NCBI GenBank assembly: GCA_021371995.1
Contig: JAJFVA010000043.1
Coordinates: 1-34,535, forward strand
DNA from: Methanoregulaceae archaeon
GTDB lineage: Archaea > Halobacteriota > Methanomicrobia > Methanomicrobiales > Methanospirillaceae
Direction: 5' to 3'
DNA: 34,535 nucleotides
The notes under the pieces were generated by a model. It saw nothing but the letters and a program-made list of their open reading frames with translations, was not told the origin of the DNA and did not search any database. The position numbers were made by a program, and so were the translations under genes. Of this stretch, positions 25,874-34,298 are shown in pieces (within the stretch, counting starts at the first letter, position 1; each line of letters starts with the position of its first letter).

Positions 25874-26298
25874 CATGTCCCCTTCAATGATTTTCAGGTC
25901 CGGAATAGAACCTGAAGGACTTACAATGATTGGGGGAGAAGCGGTTATTAGTGTTGCGAATATGATCAAAACGCGATGAGTGTATTCATCAATATATATC
26001 AGATCACCTTATCCTCCTGTTTTTTTGTATGCAGGGCACCTTCATCCATACCCGGGCAGAACCGGTACTTCTATCCTGTTCGGCGGGAGCTTGTATAGCA
26101 AGGGTATCGCTGTGCGGGGCATCTCTGTCATCTGAAAAAGTATTCAGGGAAAACCCATTCTTGTGGAAAGATAATTTTTTTCGTAATTGCCATTTTTTTA
26201 AAAAATTGTTCCTGCCCCCATCCTTAATTCCACTCGCCGGCCTCTCTGTCCTGTCAGTTGCCTCACACAACATGGACAAATGTTTAATTCAAAAAAAA
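25874..26298. other. Intergenic region between SulP copy 3 and the META lipoprotein
   Basis: No gene supported. It holds the TATA-like box at 25991-25999 for SulP copy 3 and A/T-rich tracts at 26170-26211, including the palindrome TTTTTTAAAAAA, which may mark the transcript end of the META lipoprotein gene. Open frames here on both strands lack family resemblance and start signals. Confidence 0.4.
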
Positions 26299-26799
26299 TT
26301 AGGTCCGCTGATACACTAAGGTGCTTCCCAGGGGATCCCGCATGGACAGTGTTGTGTTGTTGTCGATTCCATACGAAGTAACGTTCGAAAGGATTTGGAA
26401 ATACGATGTTTCAATGTCAATGGTATCAACACAATACATCATGTTCGATGTGATAGGGCCGATGGTGATTGTCTTACCGAATGGTCCGCTTGTCCCGGTC
26501 AGGGTATAGAATCCACCGTAATTGTTGCATCCGCCGTATCCGGCCAGGGTTCCCTGCGCAGTGAACGTGATGGTTATCGGCTGAGGAAAGATAGTGAGGA
26601 GTGCCTGTCCGCCCTGCAATCCCATTTCCGAGAGGGCCCAATTACCTGTCAGTGCAGAATCGGTAACCGGGATTGTCGCGGTCGGTTGAGGTGTCGCGAT
26701 CCTCGTTGGAGCAGGTGTCACCGGCACCTGGGTTGTACATCCGGCAGCCAGCAGACAGGCTGCCGCACACATCATGAAAACAATAATCACGGCTTTCAT
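26299..26799 (-). CDS. META-domain (HslJ-like) lipoprotein
   Basis: A 166-residue lipoprotein. Signal residues 1-20 end in the lipobox LAAGC with Cys21; a Thr/Pro-rich linker follows, then a META domain (about 48-164) with GNWALSEM, TLAGYGGCNNYGGFYTLTG and ITIGPITSNMMYC, the last including the conserved Cys. The domain is related to bacterial HslJ, which is linked to heat and novobiocin tolerance; the archaeal role is unknown. The frame extends to 26862, but ATG 26799 follows AGGTG at 6 bases and starts exactly at the signal peptide, so I choose it. The domain is likely exposed on the outer face of the membrane. Confidence 0.85.
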   Translation of the reverse strand: MKAVIIVFMMCAAACLLAAGCTTQVPVTPAPTRIATPQPTATIPVTDSALTGNWALSEMGLQGGQALLTIFPQPITITFTAQGTLAGYGGCNNYGGFYTLTGTSGPFGKTITIGPITSNMMYCVDTIDIETSYFQILSNVTSYGIDNNTTLSMRDPLGSTLVYQRT

Positions 26800-26978
26800 A
26801 CCAGCACCTGTTTGTATAATCACCATATAAAATGCATCACGGCAACCGGAGGTTGTCCGCACAATGTCTATGCAGGAAACGATATGCTCGTATTCACTAT
26901 ATTCCCTCTAAAAAAACAATTAACAGAAATCCTGTCCTCAAAAAAATTATAGATCCTGACAATATCCTTCAATTCCTT

Positions 26979-27713
26979 TCAACAACCTGATATTGACCCT
27001 ATTCTATCAGCTGTTCCAGCTTTTCGAGGCGGGCTGGTGATCTCCATCTCTATCTTTTCCCGTTCGCTGATAAGTTGTTTTAGTTCCGCACGATACCTGG
27101 CAGCCTCATCTTCTCCCACCGGAGCTTGTTCTGGGGTCTCCTCCTCTTTTGCCGATGGAGCTAACAGTTTGCTTGATATAAGCCCAGCAAACGTCGCAAA
27201 GACCGCCACTCCCGTGGTCATCACCAAAATTCCTACCAGCCGGCCCTGGGTTGTTACCGGGAATCGGTCACCATAACCGACCGTTGTTATGGTCACATAC
27301 GCCCACCATATCGCATCACCAGCAGTGAGGATATTTGCTGACAGTGACGCACGTTCTGCCTGCAGGACCATGAACCCCCCTGATTCGATGATGAGAATAA
27401 CCATCAACACCAGGATATACAATGCTGATGCAGCCCGGTTATTTGAAAGGTAGGTTACGATATATCGTCCCCCGTACTTGTGGATGATCCGGTATGCCTT
27501 GTAGATCCGGAACAGCCGGAAGATTCGTAACGCCGGGATCACAGCCAGCAGGTCAGCCCAGCCATAATCCCGGAAGAAATAATGCGACCGGGAAGGCGCC
27601 GTGGCTAATCTGAAACTAAAGTCGAAGATGAAGAGGGGGGTGAGCACCAGATTGATGATGTAGACGACATTGAGTGCATCCTGGTCAACTCCAGGGATGT
27701 AGGCGAGGAGCAT
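26979..27713 (-). CDS. Second potassium channel copy, frameshifted at both ends
   Basis: The 244-residue open part is nearly identical to the channel at 11987-12814 from S2 to the acidic linker, with the S4-like RIFRLFRIYKAYR, the filter TTVGYGD and S6 intact. Alignment of the DNA shows one extra base near 27774 (TTGCCTCT against TTGTTCT), which puts the ancestral start ATG 27798 and most of S1 out of frame, and one extra base near 27030 that changes the last 20 residues; even with that corrected, a TAG precedes the ancestral end near 26969. The first in-frame ATG (27713) lies late in S1. It is either a pseudogene or a shortened channel lacking S1. Confidence 0.75.
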   Translation of the reverse strand: MLLAYIPGVDQDALNVVYIINLVLTPLFIFDFSFRLATAPSRSHYFFRDYGWADLLAVIPALRIFRLFRIYKAYRIIHKYGGRYIVTYLSNNRAASALYILVLMVILIIESGGFMVLQAERASLSANILTAGDAIWWAYVTITTVGYGDRFPVTTQGRLVGILVMTTGVAVFATFAGLISSKLLAPSAKEEETPEQAPVGEDEAARYRAELKQLISEREKIEMEITSPPRKAGTADRIGSISGC

Positions 27714-27886
27714 GTTGAAGACCGAAAGGATCGAGACCGCAGCGATGAATAATTCATAGCCGAAGTCCAGTTGCCTCTCTGCGCTTGATATGGTACATTG
27801 AAATTCACAACAAGAAAGATTCGGGGACGACTTATTAAAACTGTTCGAGTGGGGTATTGCGATCGTTTCTGCGAAAAATTGTTATT

Positions 27887-28543
27887 TCAGATATATCCTA
27901 CGCGAAGAAGGAGAGAGCCCATCAGGTAGAGAGCTACGCTGAACATGATCAGGGTCAGCACTAATATCCCCTGCCGTATTTTCGTTGATTCCCACCGTGA
28001 ATATACACCGCAGAAGAACAGGACTATAGCAAAGAGGACCGTATTTGAAATATAGAGGTCTCCGTTAGTATTCGCGTCCTTTCCGGCATTGAATGAAGCC
28101 GATGCCTGCTCCTCCAGGAGGGCACTCTCCTTATATTTCGCGACTTCATATTCCGGACGATTAAATGGCGTTCCTGGCGGGATCGGGTTTGTAGCATTTC
28201 TCTCAGCAATCCAGGCTTCAAATGCTGGCTTGAACTCCTCTCTGAAGCGTTCTTCTAAAAAATCTGCCTGCTGCTGATCATTCTTGCTGACTGCATCCAG
28301 CCAGCCAAGAAAGAGCTCGACGTCAATAATTACCTCTGAATTTGCCAATGTAGTAGCTCTAATCGATTCTGTCCGGTACTTTGCAGACTCGCCAAAATCG
28401 ACTGCCTGGACTCCGTTCCACCGGGTAGCCTGGTAGACACAAAACGCGGTGGAGAGCGTGGCAACGAGGAGGATGATGGCAAAGATGACATCCAGCGTAG
28501 GAGTGCCTTTTTTTGGGAGTTTCAGTTTGCCCGAATCCATCAT
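27887..28543 (-). CDS. Hypothetical membrane protein with large extracytoplasmic helical loop
   Basis: A 218-residue protein of unknown family. A basic start is followed by one helix (about 18-38), a charged, helical region of about 120 residues containing the repeat-like DFLEERFREEFKPAFEAWIAE, and two C-terminal helices (about 168-186 and 193-215). This layout resembles DUF4337-type proteins, but I am not sure of the match. The start follows GAGGTC on the minus strand; ATG 28543 and 28540 are equally possible. It lies 78 bases downstream of the CLC gene and is probably cotranscribed with it. Confidence 0.75.
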   Translation of the reverse strand: MMDSGKLKLPKKGTPTLDVIFAIILLVATLSTAFCVYQATRWNGVQAVDFGESAKYRTESIRATTLANSEVIIDVELFLGWLDAVSKNDQQQADFLEERFREEFKPAFEAWIAERNATNPIPPGTPFNRPEYEVAKYKESALLEEQASASFNAGKDANTNGDLYISNTVLFAIVLFFCGVYSRWESTKIRQGILVLTLIMFSVALYLMGSLLLRVGYI

Positions 28544-28621
28544 GTCAGGACCTCATGATTCCCGTTACCTGTTTTGAGGGTAAAAATTCCAGCCCCGGAT
28601 GAAGACAATACACCATGAATG

Positions 28622-29914
28622 TCATCCCTCTTTCCTGCTGATCTTCCTCGTATAAGGCAGGGAATACCGATAGCTTACTACAAAGCCCATCACCAGCGCT
28701 ATAGCCATTGCAGGGACGAGTTGTGGTTCGAACACAATGGCAATGATCATGGCAAGGGCAATCGGGCTCCTGAGCAGGGCAACACTGACTCCGGAGATAA
28801 CACAGACAAGGCACACAGCGAGAGGAATGAACGGAAAGAGCTTGAATACCAGGATTCCCAGGGTTCCCCCGATGAAGAAACCAGGAAAGATGTACCCTCC
28901 GGCAAAACCGGTGGAGAAGGAGAACGTTATGAGAAGAATCTTTACAACGATCAGGACGAGTAACATCAGAAGGCTTACTTCAAGATAATTATTGATGAGC
29001 ACCTGGAGCTGTTCACCTCCCATGAAGAGGGTGAGGGGAAGGAGGATCCCGGCAATCCCTAATCCGAGACCACCCAGCAGGCCGAGAAGGACAGGCCTGT
29101 TCTCCCAGGGCTCGAATATGCCCCGCATTTTCTTATAAAGGATAATGAAAAAAATCCCGGTTACCCCGCCAAGCAGACCGAGAAAGATGGCATAGACGAG
29201 ATCGATGTTCTTGAATCCCCCATACGGCGGCACGGTGAACATACCACTCATGAAGGTGCCAGAGAGCAGGAAATAGACAGCAAATCCTGCTGTGGCTGCT
29301 ACGATCGAGGGGAGGATTGCCTTCCACGTCATTTTGCCCTTTTCAAGGGTGACCTCGATGAGGATGAGGGCTCCGCCAAACGGTGATGTCAGGAATGCCC
29401 CGAAGAAACCACTGAACGCCGAGAGAGAGGCCAGGGTGACCAGAGGCGGCGGCATGCGGGCTTTCTCCGCAATGAGTGTTCCAGCTGCCCCGGTAGAGAC
29501 GGTCAGAGGTGCCTCAGGGCCAAGGGGCGCACCGCAGACGAGTGAGACCAGTCCCCTGAAAAAGAGCTCGATCCCCCTTTTCAGGCTAAATCTCCCTTCC
29601 CGATCGAACTCAACCAGGTCCTCTGCCATGATGGCAATCTCGCCTTTGAAATAGTGGCGTATCAACCCGACACCGAGTCCCCCAAGGATGCAGATGACAA
29701 GGATCCAGGGATTGAAGACCGGAGAGAGGGAATCAACAGGAATATCGTTCCAAACAATCGCGGTGAAAAGGTCCTCTAAGAAAAAGAAGACGATCATCAT
29801 CAGAGCACCAATGGCTCCGATTACAGAGACAAAGAGGAGCAGGAGATAGAACTTTTTCGTGTTTAACGAATCGGTAGCCTCATCAATCCTTGTGCTGCTC
29901 ACATCCCCGGGCAT
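28622..29914 (-). CDS. CLC-family chloride channel or transporter, divergent
   Basis: A 430-residue CLC protein with the family's duplicated helical core. The segment CGAPLGPEAPLTVSTG (127-141) stands for the GxEGP region; Glu134 is the gating glutamate position, but the motif reads GPEAP. The second motif, GGYIFPGFFIGG (339-350), fits GxFxP. The first selectivity motif, GSGIP, is not found where expected (near 97-110 there is an acidic stretch instead). No C-terminal CBS domains. Proteins of this type move chloride or other anions, possibly in exchange for protons. ATG 29914 follows AAGGAGAG. Divergent from the DUF2150 operon. Confidence 0.88.
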   Translation of the reverse strand: MPGDVSSTRIDEATDSLNTKKFYLLLLFVSVIGAIGALMMIVFFFLEDLFTAIVWNDIPVDSLSPVFNPWILVICILGGLGVGLIRHYFKGEIAIMAEDLVEFDREGRFSLKRGIELFFRGLVSLVCGAPLGPEAPLTVSTGAAGTLIAEKARMPPPLVTLASLSAFSGFFGAFLTSPFGGALILIEVTLEKGKMTWKAILPSIVAATAGFAVYFLLSGTFMSGMFTVPPYGGFKNIDLVYAIFLGLLGGVTGIFFIILYKKMRGIFEPWENRPVLLGLLGGLGLGIAGILLPLTLFMGGEQLQVLINNYLEVSLLMLLVLIVVKILLITFSFSTGFAGGYIFPGFFIGGTLGILVFKLFPFIPLAVCLVCVISGVSVALLRSPIALAMIIAIVFEPQLVPAMAIALVMGFVVSYRYSLPYTRKISRKEG

Positions 29915-30222
29915 TACTCTCTCCTTTTACAGAATGAAAAACCGTGGAGTATTAAATGCCACCGCTTTGTTTCGTGCATTACATACCCATCCGTCAGTTT
30001 CCCTGATAACAGATGCAGCGGGAAGATAAAACTGGGGAAAAGTTACGGTCATGCTATGGTTCACGAACCAGTGGCCAGGTATCGCTCTGGATGCAGATGA
30101 TGACAAAAAGATCCATTACCACGGATAATGGTTTGTTGATCCTAGTTTTAAGCAATAATAATTCTTGATCCAGGGAGTGAGGTTTTAAACAGAATAATGC
30201 TTTTGTATGCGTTGTGCACGTC

Positions 30223-30232
30223 ATATATAAAA
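30223..30232 (+). promoter_or_regulatory. TATA box for the DUF2150 operon
   Basis: ATATATAAAA in the 390-base gap between the CLC gene and the DUF2150 gene; it predicts transcription from about 30257 and a leader of about 45 bases. The rest of the gap 29915-30304 shows no gene. Confidence 0.5.
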
Positions 30233-30304
30233 TTAACCCATATCCGGGCTCCATTCTGGTTGAAACCCAAAAATCTTTAAGATTTAAGAATGCATCAGGT
30301 ACTG

Positions 30305-30940
30305 ATGGCTAAAAAGAAGGAAAAAGCGGGCAAAGAAGAAGAACCCCTCAAATTGTTCTATATTTTTTACAACCAGGAACGCTGGGACAACTGGATCAAT
30401 ACGCTCAGGGAATCTGATTTTACCATCAAGCCCGGTTCAGAAGAGATGCCGGAAGGCTATACCACCCTCTATAATTTTTCAATGGATATCAACATCGAGG
30501 TCCTGAAGATCATAAAGCTCTTCCAGAACAGCAGGTTCTCAAAAGAAGAGTCCCTTCAGAGACTGAACCAGGTTGAGGCCATTATCATGGGGGATATCAA
30601 GGACGAGAAACTCGAAGAGTATATTGAGTCACTCCAGCTCTCCATGCTGGTCCTCTTTGCAGGCTGCAAGCGGTTCCTGGAAGGCCAGTACTCCACCGAC
30701 ATCAAGACCCTTGTCAAAGACGGGAAGAAAGCGGGTGATGAGAACCTCGAGACAGCGCTTGGCATTGCTGCCGAGATTGCAGCAAACGTGATCAACGGTG
30801 CAGCCTGTTGCGGCAAGTACATCAAGGACGATATCGAGCAGCCCGGCCTCTTTGACGAATGGCTCATCGAGGTCGAGAGCATGCACGAGGCCATGGCCTC
30901 GCTCAAGAATTTTGACGAGGAGGCTGGCGAGTCGTCGTGA
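30305..30940 (+). CDS. DUF2150 family protein
   Basis: A 211-residue soluble protein of the archaeal DUF2150 family, function unknown. A Lys-rich start is followed by FYIFYNQERWDNWINTL, a helical middle, and LEEYIESLQLSMLVLFAGCKRFLEG-like sequence; the C-terminus is acidic. I prefer ATG 30305 (MAKKKEK, after AGGT) to the in-frame ATG 30290, which lacks a ribosome binding site. The stop codon overlaps the GTG start of the next gene in GTGA, so the two are translationally coupled and their products probably work together. Confidence 0.85.
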   Translation: MAKKKEKAGKEEEPLKLFYIFYNQERWDNWINTLRESDFTIKPGSEEMPEGYTTLYNFSMDINIEVLKIIKLFQNSRFSKEESLQRLNQVEAIIMGDIKDEKLEEYIESLQLSMLVLFAGCKRFLEGQYSTDIKTLVKDGKKAGDENLETALGIAAEIAANVINGAACCGKYIKDDIEQPGLFDEWLIEVESMHEAMASLKNFDEEAGESS

Positions 30941-31389
30941 TCGCGGACAGGGCCCGGTTCCGGCACGCCCGTAAGATCGAACGTGCGGTGGGATACCGGA
31001 TCCCTGATCTTGCGTTTCACGGGGCGACACTTGATGCCCTCTCCTCCCGCATCAATCCTGACCGTCTTGATAATGTGCTGAGGGAACAGGTTCTCTCTTT
31101 TTTCAATTCGTTTCTCAAATGCGACTGCAGGGATAATCCCCAGTGCGGTTGCCCGGAGAAGAAATTTGCCCGCGAGATCATCGAACTTCGTGAAAACGGG
31201 CTTGATCACCGCCAGATCGTAGCATACCTCCAGGAAGAATATGGGATTGATCTCTATCCCGCCGACGTGCTGAGTTTTCTTGAGGAGTCAGTCCACGTGC
31301 TCGAAGCAATCCGGGATATTGCAGCCCTCAAGAATAAATCCGAACTTGAGAAAGCTGCGGTTGAGCATATCGAAATGATCGAACGATAA
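30937..31389 (+). CDS. Cys-cluster protein coupled to DUF2150
   Basis: A 150-residue protein starting with GTG 30937 that overlaps the previous stop by four bases. A basic N-terminus precedes a cluster Cys62-x-Cys64-x5-Cys70-x-Cys72, a candidate zinc site, then helical sequence FAREIIELRENGLDHRQIV with a helix-turn-helix-like pattern. The cluster and the following helix remind me of a segment in archaeal DUF5814 proteins, but I am not certain. A nucleic-acid-binding role is possible. The coupling to DUF2150 is the strongest clue. Confidence 0.75.
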   Translation: MIADRARFRHARKIERAVGYRIPDLAFHGATLDALSSRINPDRLDNVLREQVLSFFNSFLKCDCRDNPQCGCPEKKFAREIIELRENGLDHRQIVAYLQEEYGIDLYPADVLSFLEESVHVLEAIRDIAALKNKSELEKAAVEHIEMIER

Positions 31390-31445
31390 GTCCCTGATCC
31401 GAATTCCTTATCCCCTCCTTTTTCATAAGACTATATTGAATCCCC

Positions 31446-31859
31446 ATGGAGAGGACTCTGACCGTGCTCTGGAAGCATTCCGGCGACCAGGCAGAGCCCT
31501 GTCTCTTTTGCACTGATACCAGAAAATCCTTCACGGGATTACTGGAGGAACTCCTCCCGGCATTCAGGGAAGAAGGGATCGAGCTTGTTTTTGAGGATGA
31601 GACGGTTTCGCCCGGCAAAGGAATGAAGGTGAATGCCGTGGAGCTCAACGGGATTTCACTCTCCCTCCTTCTTTCCCGTGCTGCAGAAGGGGAGGAGTAC
31701 TGCCATGCATCGAAATGCATGCCGATTCAAAACCTTGTCCGCCAGATCCCGGGGCCCGATGGGATTCTCTGCGGGGAGGCCCCAGAGATCCTGTTCCGCA
31801 AGGCAATTCTTATCGCACTGGAAGGAGACATCATTGAGAAGTCTCTGGACGACAGGTAA
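31446..31859 (+). CDS. DUF2703-like small cysteine protein
   Basis: A 137-residue soluble protein with an N-terminal strand LTVLWKH, the pair Cys19-x2-Cys22 followed by Thr, an EEGIELVFEDE strand, a VELNGISL segment and further cysteines in YCHASKC and ILCGEAP. This order fits the DUF2703 family, small thioredoxin-like proteins of unknown role; CxxC suggests redox or metal binding. It starts 56 bases after the Cys-cluster gene on the same strand. ATG 31446 has no strong ribosome binding site, so a leaderless or coupled start is possible. Confidence 0.7.
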   Translation: MERTLTVLWKHSGDQAEPCLFCTDTRKSFTGLLEELLPAFREEGIELVFEDETVSPGKGMKVNAVELNGISLSLLLSRAAEGEEYCHASKCMPIQNLVRQIPGPDGILCGEAPEILFRKAILIALEGDIIEKSLDDR

Positions 31860-31904
31860 AACTTATCATCACTGCCGGCGAGAACAGCATAGAGGTATTC
31901 TTTC

Positions 31905-33329
31905 TTGCCCATCGGTCTTACCATCGTTCTGATTATAGTAATTATCCAGATTTTCCTGGTTTTTGTCATCATCTTTGACCAGCGGAGAAACCCGACATCG
32001 ACTGTCGGCTGGATCCTGGTCCTCCTTCTTCTGCCTGTACTAGGTTTTTTGCTGTATCTTTTCTTTGGCCAGGATTGGACGAAACGCCGCCTGTTCTCCC
32101 TGAAAGCGCAGGATGATCAGCGGCTTGCTGATGAAGCACTCTTCCAGATAAAGGAACTCGAGCGTATCGCTCACGAACACCGCGGTGATCTCTATGAACG
32201 GTTTCTCAGTATCGCAAGGATGCTTCTTGAAAGCAACCAGGCAATCATAACCAATGACAATGTTCTCACCATTTTTACTGACGGGGAGGCCAAGTTCGCA
32301 TCCCTCTTTGACGCCATCCGGGCGGCAAAACACCACATCCACCTGGAGTATTACATCATCCGGGACGACCCGCTCTCCCGGGAACTCATCCAGCTCCTCA
32401 CGATGAAGGCACGGGAAGGGGTGGAGGTCAGGCTGCTCGCTGATTCATTGGGCATGAAGGTGAAAAAGAAAGGACTGAAAGAGTTTGAGCAGGCCGGGGG
32501 GATGCATGCCGTCTTCTTCCCGCGAATATTTACCCTGAATTACCGGAACCACCGGAAGATTGCCGTGATCGATGGAACCACCGGGTTTATCGGGGGCTAC
32601 AATATCGGCGAGGAATATCTCGGGAAAGGCCCTCTCGGATATTGGCGGGATGCGGCAATAAAAATCGAAGGGATGGGGGTAACCGGACTGCAGCTCCGGT
32701 TCCTCATGGACTGGAACTATGCTGCTTCTGGTCATCTAAACTATGATCCGATCTACTTCCCGGAAACGAAGGGAACGGGGAAGTGTCCCCTCCAGATCGT
32801 CTCGAGCGGTCCTGATGCCCGCTGGAGCCATATCAAAGAAGGGTACGTGAAACTGATCCTGACTGCAACGGAATCGGTATACATCCAGACCCCGTACTTC
32901 ATCCCCGATGACAGCATCTCGGATGCCCTCCGGATTGCGGCGCATTCCGGCGTGGATGTCAGGATCATGGTCCCGGATAAACCCGATCACCCGTTTGTCT
33001 ACTGGTCGACGCTCTCTTTCATCGGGGATCTCCTCGATTCCGGGGTGAAGGCCTACACGTATAACAACGGGTTCATCCACGCAAAAACAATCGTTGTAGA
33101 CGGCATCGCAGCGTCGGTAGGAAGTGCCAACTTTGACATCAGGAGTTTCCGGTTGAACTTTGAGGCCAACGCATTCTTCTATGACCTGGAATACGGGGGC
33201 CAGATGAAGAAAGCATTCCTGGATGATCTCCCGAAGTGCACCGAGATAACACTTGAGAAGTATAAGAACAGGTCACGGTGGATCAAGGCAAAGGAATCGG
33301 TTTCCCGGCTCTTCTCACCGTTAGGGTAA
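31905..33329 (+). CDS. cls: Cardiolipin synthase, phospholipase D type
   Basis: A 474-residue membrane enzyme that joins two phospholipids into cardiolipin. Two N-terminal helices (about 3-24 and 34-54, with the QRRNPTSTVGWIL turn typical of bacterial Cls) are followed by two phospholipase D HKD motifs: His216-Lys218-Asp223 in NYRNHRKIAVID and His392-Lys394-Asp399 in FIHAKTIVVD, each ahead of a GG/GS-N motif. The start is TTG 31905 with AGAGGT 8 bases upstream. An archaeal enzyme of this type from Methanospirillum has been shown to make archaeal cardiolipin. It lies 45 bases after the DUF2703-like gene, and a T tract follows its stop. Confidence 0.92.
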   Translation: MPIGLTIVLIIVIIQIFLVFVIIFDQRRNPTSTVGWILVLLLLPVLGFLLYLFFGQDWTKRRLFSLKAQDDQRLADEALFQIKELERIAHEHRGDLYERFLSIARMLLESNQAIITNDNVLTIFTDGEAKFASLFDAIRAAKHHIHLEYYIIRDDPLSRELIQLLTMKAREGVEVRLLADSLGMKVKKKGLKEFEQAGGMHAVFFPRIFTLNYRNHRKIAVIDGTTGFIGGYNIGEEYLGKGPLGYWRDAAIKIEGMGVTGLQLRFLMDWNYAASGHLNYDPIYFPETKGTGKCPLQIVSSGPDARWSHIKEGYVKLILTATESVYIQTPYFIPDDSISDALRIAAHSGVDVRIMVPDKPDHPFVYWSTLSFIGDLLDSGVKAYTYNNGFIHAKTIVVDGIAASVGSANFDIRSFRLNFEANAFFYDLEYGGQMKKAFLDDLPKCTEITLEKYKNRSRWIKAKESVSRLFSPLG

Positions 33330-33331
33330 CC

Positions 33332-33337
33332 TTTTTT
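33332..33337 (+). terminator. T-tract after the cardiolipin synthase gene
   Basis: Six T beginning 3 bases after the stop codon; a likely archaeal termination signal. Confidence 0.4.
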
Positions 33338-33484
33338 CATATTCTGCTCTATCGGGAGGCAGGAATTCCCTGGAAAAGACGAAAAACATTACCCATGGGG
33401 AATGCCTTGAATCGAAGAGGTATCGTAAGGGTCGTAGTTAGTGACAGTTCATGTCTGAAAGAATCTAAAAAATAGATGAGTGGT

Positions 33485-34057
33485 TTATGCCTTGCAGTAC
33501 TCGTTCTTGATACTCCGGAGGGCAAACCCTGCGATGATAGAGAGTATGCCGTAGATAAGGAAGTACAGGCCGATGAGGTACCCGAACAGAATAACTGACC
33601 CTATGAGCGGATAGATCATCAACAGGATGGCAAAGATGATCGAGAGGACACCCATGATAAAGAGCAGCCAGCGATGCGGGTACGTCTTTTCGGACAGTGC
33701 AATGGTAACGTTCACGATACCGATGACAAACATGACAATAGCAATGATGATGGTAAGAAACGCAGCCAGGAACTGGGGGGCGACGAGAGCACTGGCTCCC
33801 ACGATGAACCCGAGTATTGCAGCAAACAGTAAAAGGGTAGGACGACCTGATTCTCCGGTACTCATCAGTGCCATGACAAGAGCCATGAATGCGAGGATGA
33901 TGATCAGTACCCCAAAGAGCATGACAAGCACTGCTGCAGTTATGCCGGGGTAGAAAAAGATTAGGATACCAAAGATGAGTGAGAGCAGCCCGATGAGGAC
34001 GAAGGTCCCCCACTTCACATTGCACATTTTTTCTTCATATACGATAACGTCAGTCAT
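33485..34057 (-). CDS. HdeD/DUF308 family membrane protein, copy C
   Basis: A 190-residue protein with about six helices in paired units, for example FVLIGLLSLIFGILIFFYPG and LFIMGVLSIIFAILLMIYPL. It belongs to the same family as copies A and B but is distant from them, with a different N-terminus and a polar loop STGESGRP after helix 3. The start follows GAGGTC on the minus strand; the transcript ends near an A run on the plus strand (33467-33472). Convergent with the cardiolipin synthase gene. A role in envelope stress is only a family-based guess. Confidence 0.85.
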   Translation of the reverse strand: MTDVIVYEEKMCNVKWGTFVLIGLLSLIFGILIFFYPGITAAVLVMLFGVLIIILAFMALVMALMSTGESGRPTLLLFAAILGFIVGASALVAPQFLAAFLTIIIAIVMFVIGIVNVTIALSEKTYPHRWLLFIMGVLSIIFAILLMIYPLIGSVILFGYLIGLYFLIYGILSIIAGFALRSIKNEYCKA

Positions 34058-34298
34058 AGGATGACCTCAGTACATCGTCATATTCTACCTATAAAAATGT
34101 TATCTGAAAAGAGTTCGATTAGGGGGGTAATTTCCTAAAAATTGAATGATACGCCATTCTGCATTACCCTTTGTGAAACAGTGTATCGATACCCTCATAA
34201 AAATCCCGGGCTTACTTGTTCCACTTTGTTACATTTTTTCTGGGATCCCAAAGAATAATCAGAAGATTTATTCCGGTACACTCCAAAAACGGGCACTC

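Noticed and set aside
26004-26319. Open frames on both strands in the gap upstream of the META gene
   Set aside because: No family resemblance, no start signal, and homopolymer-rich sequence; both look like chance frames.
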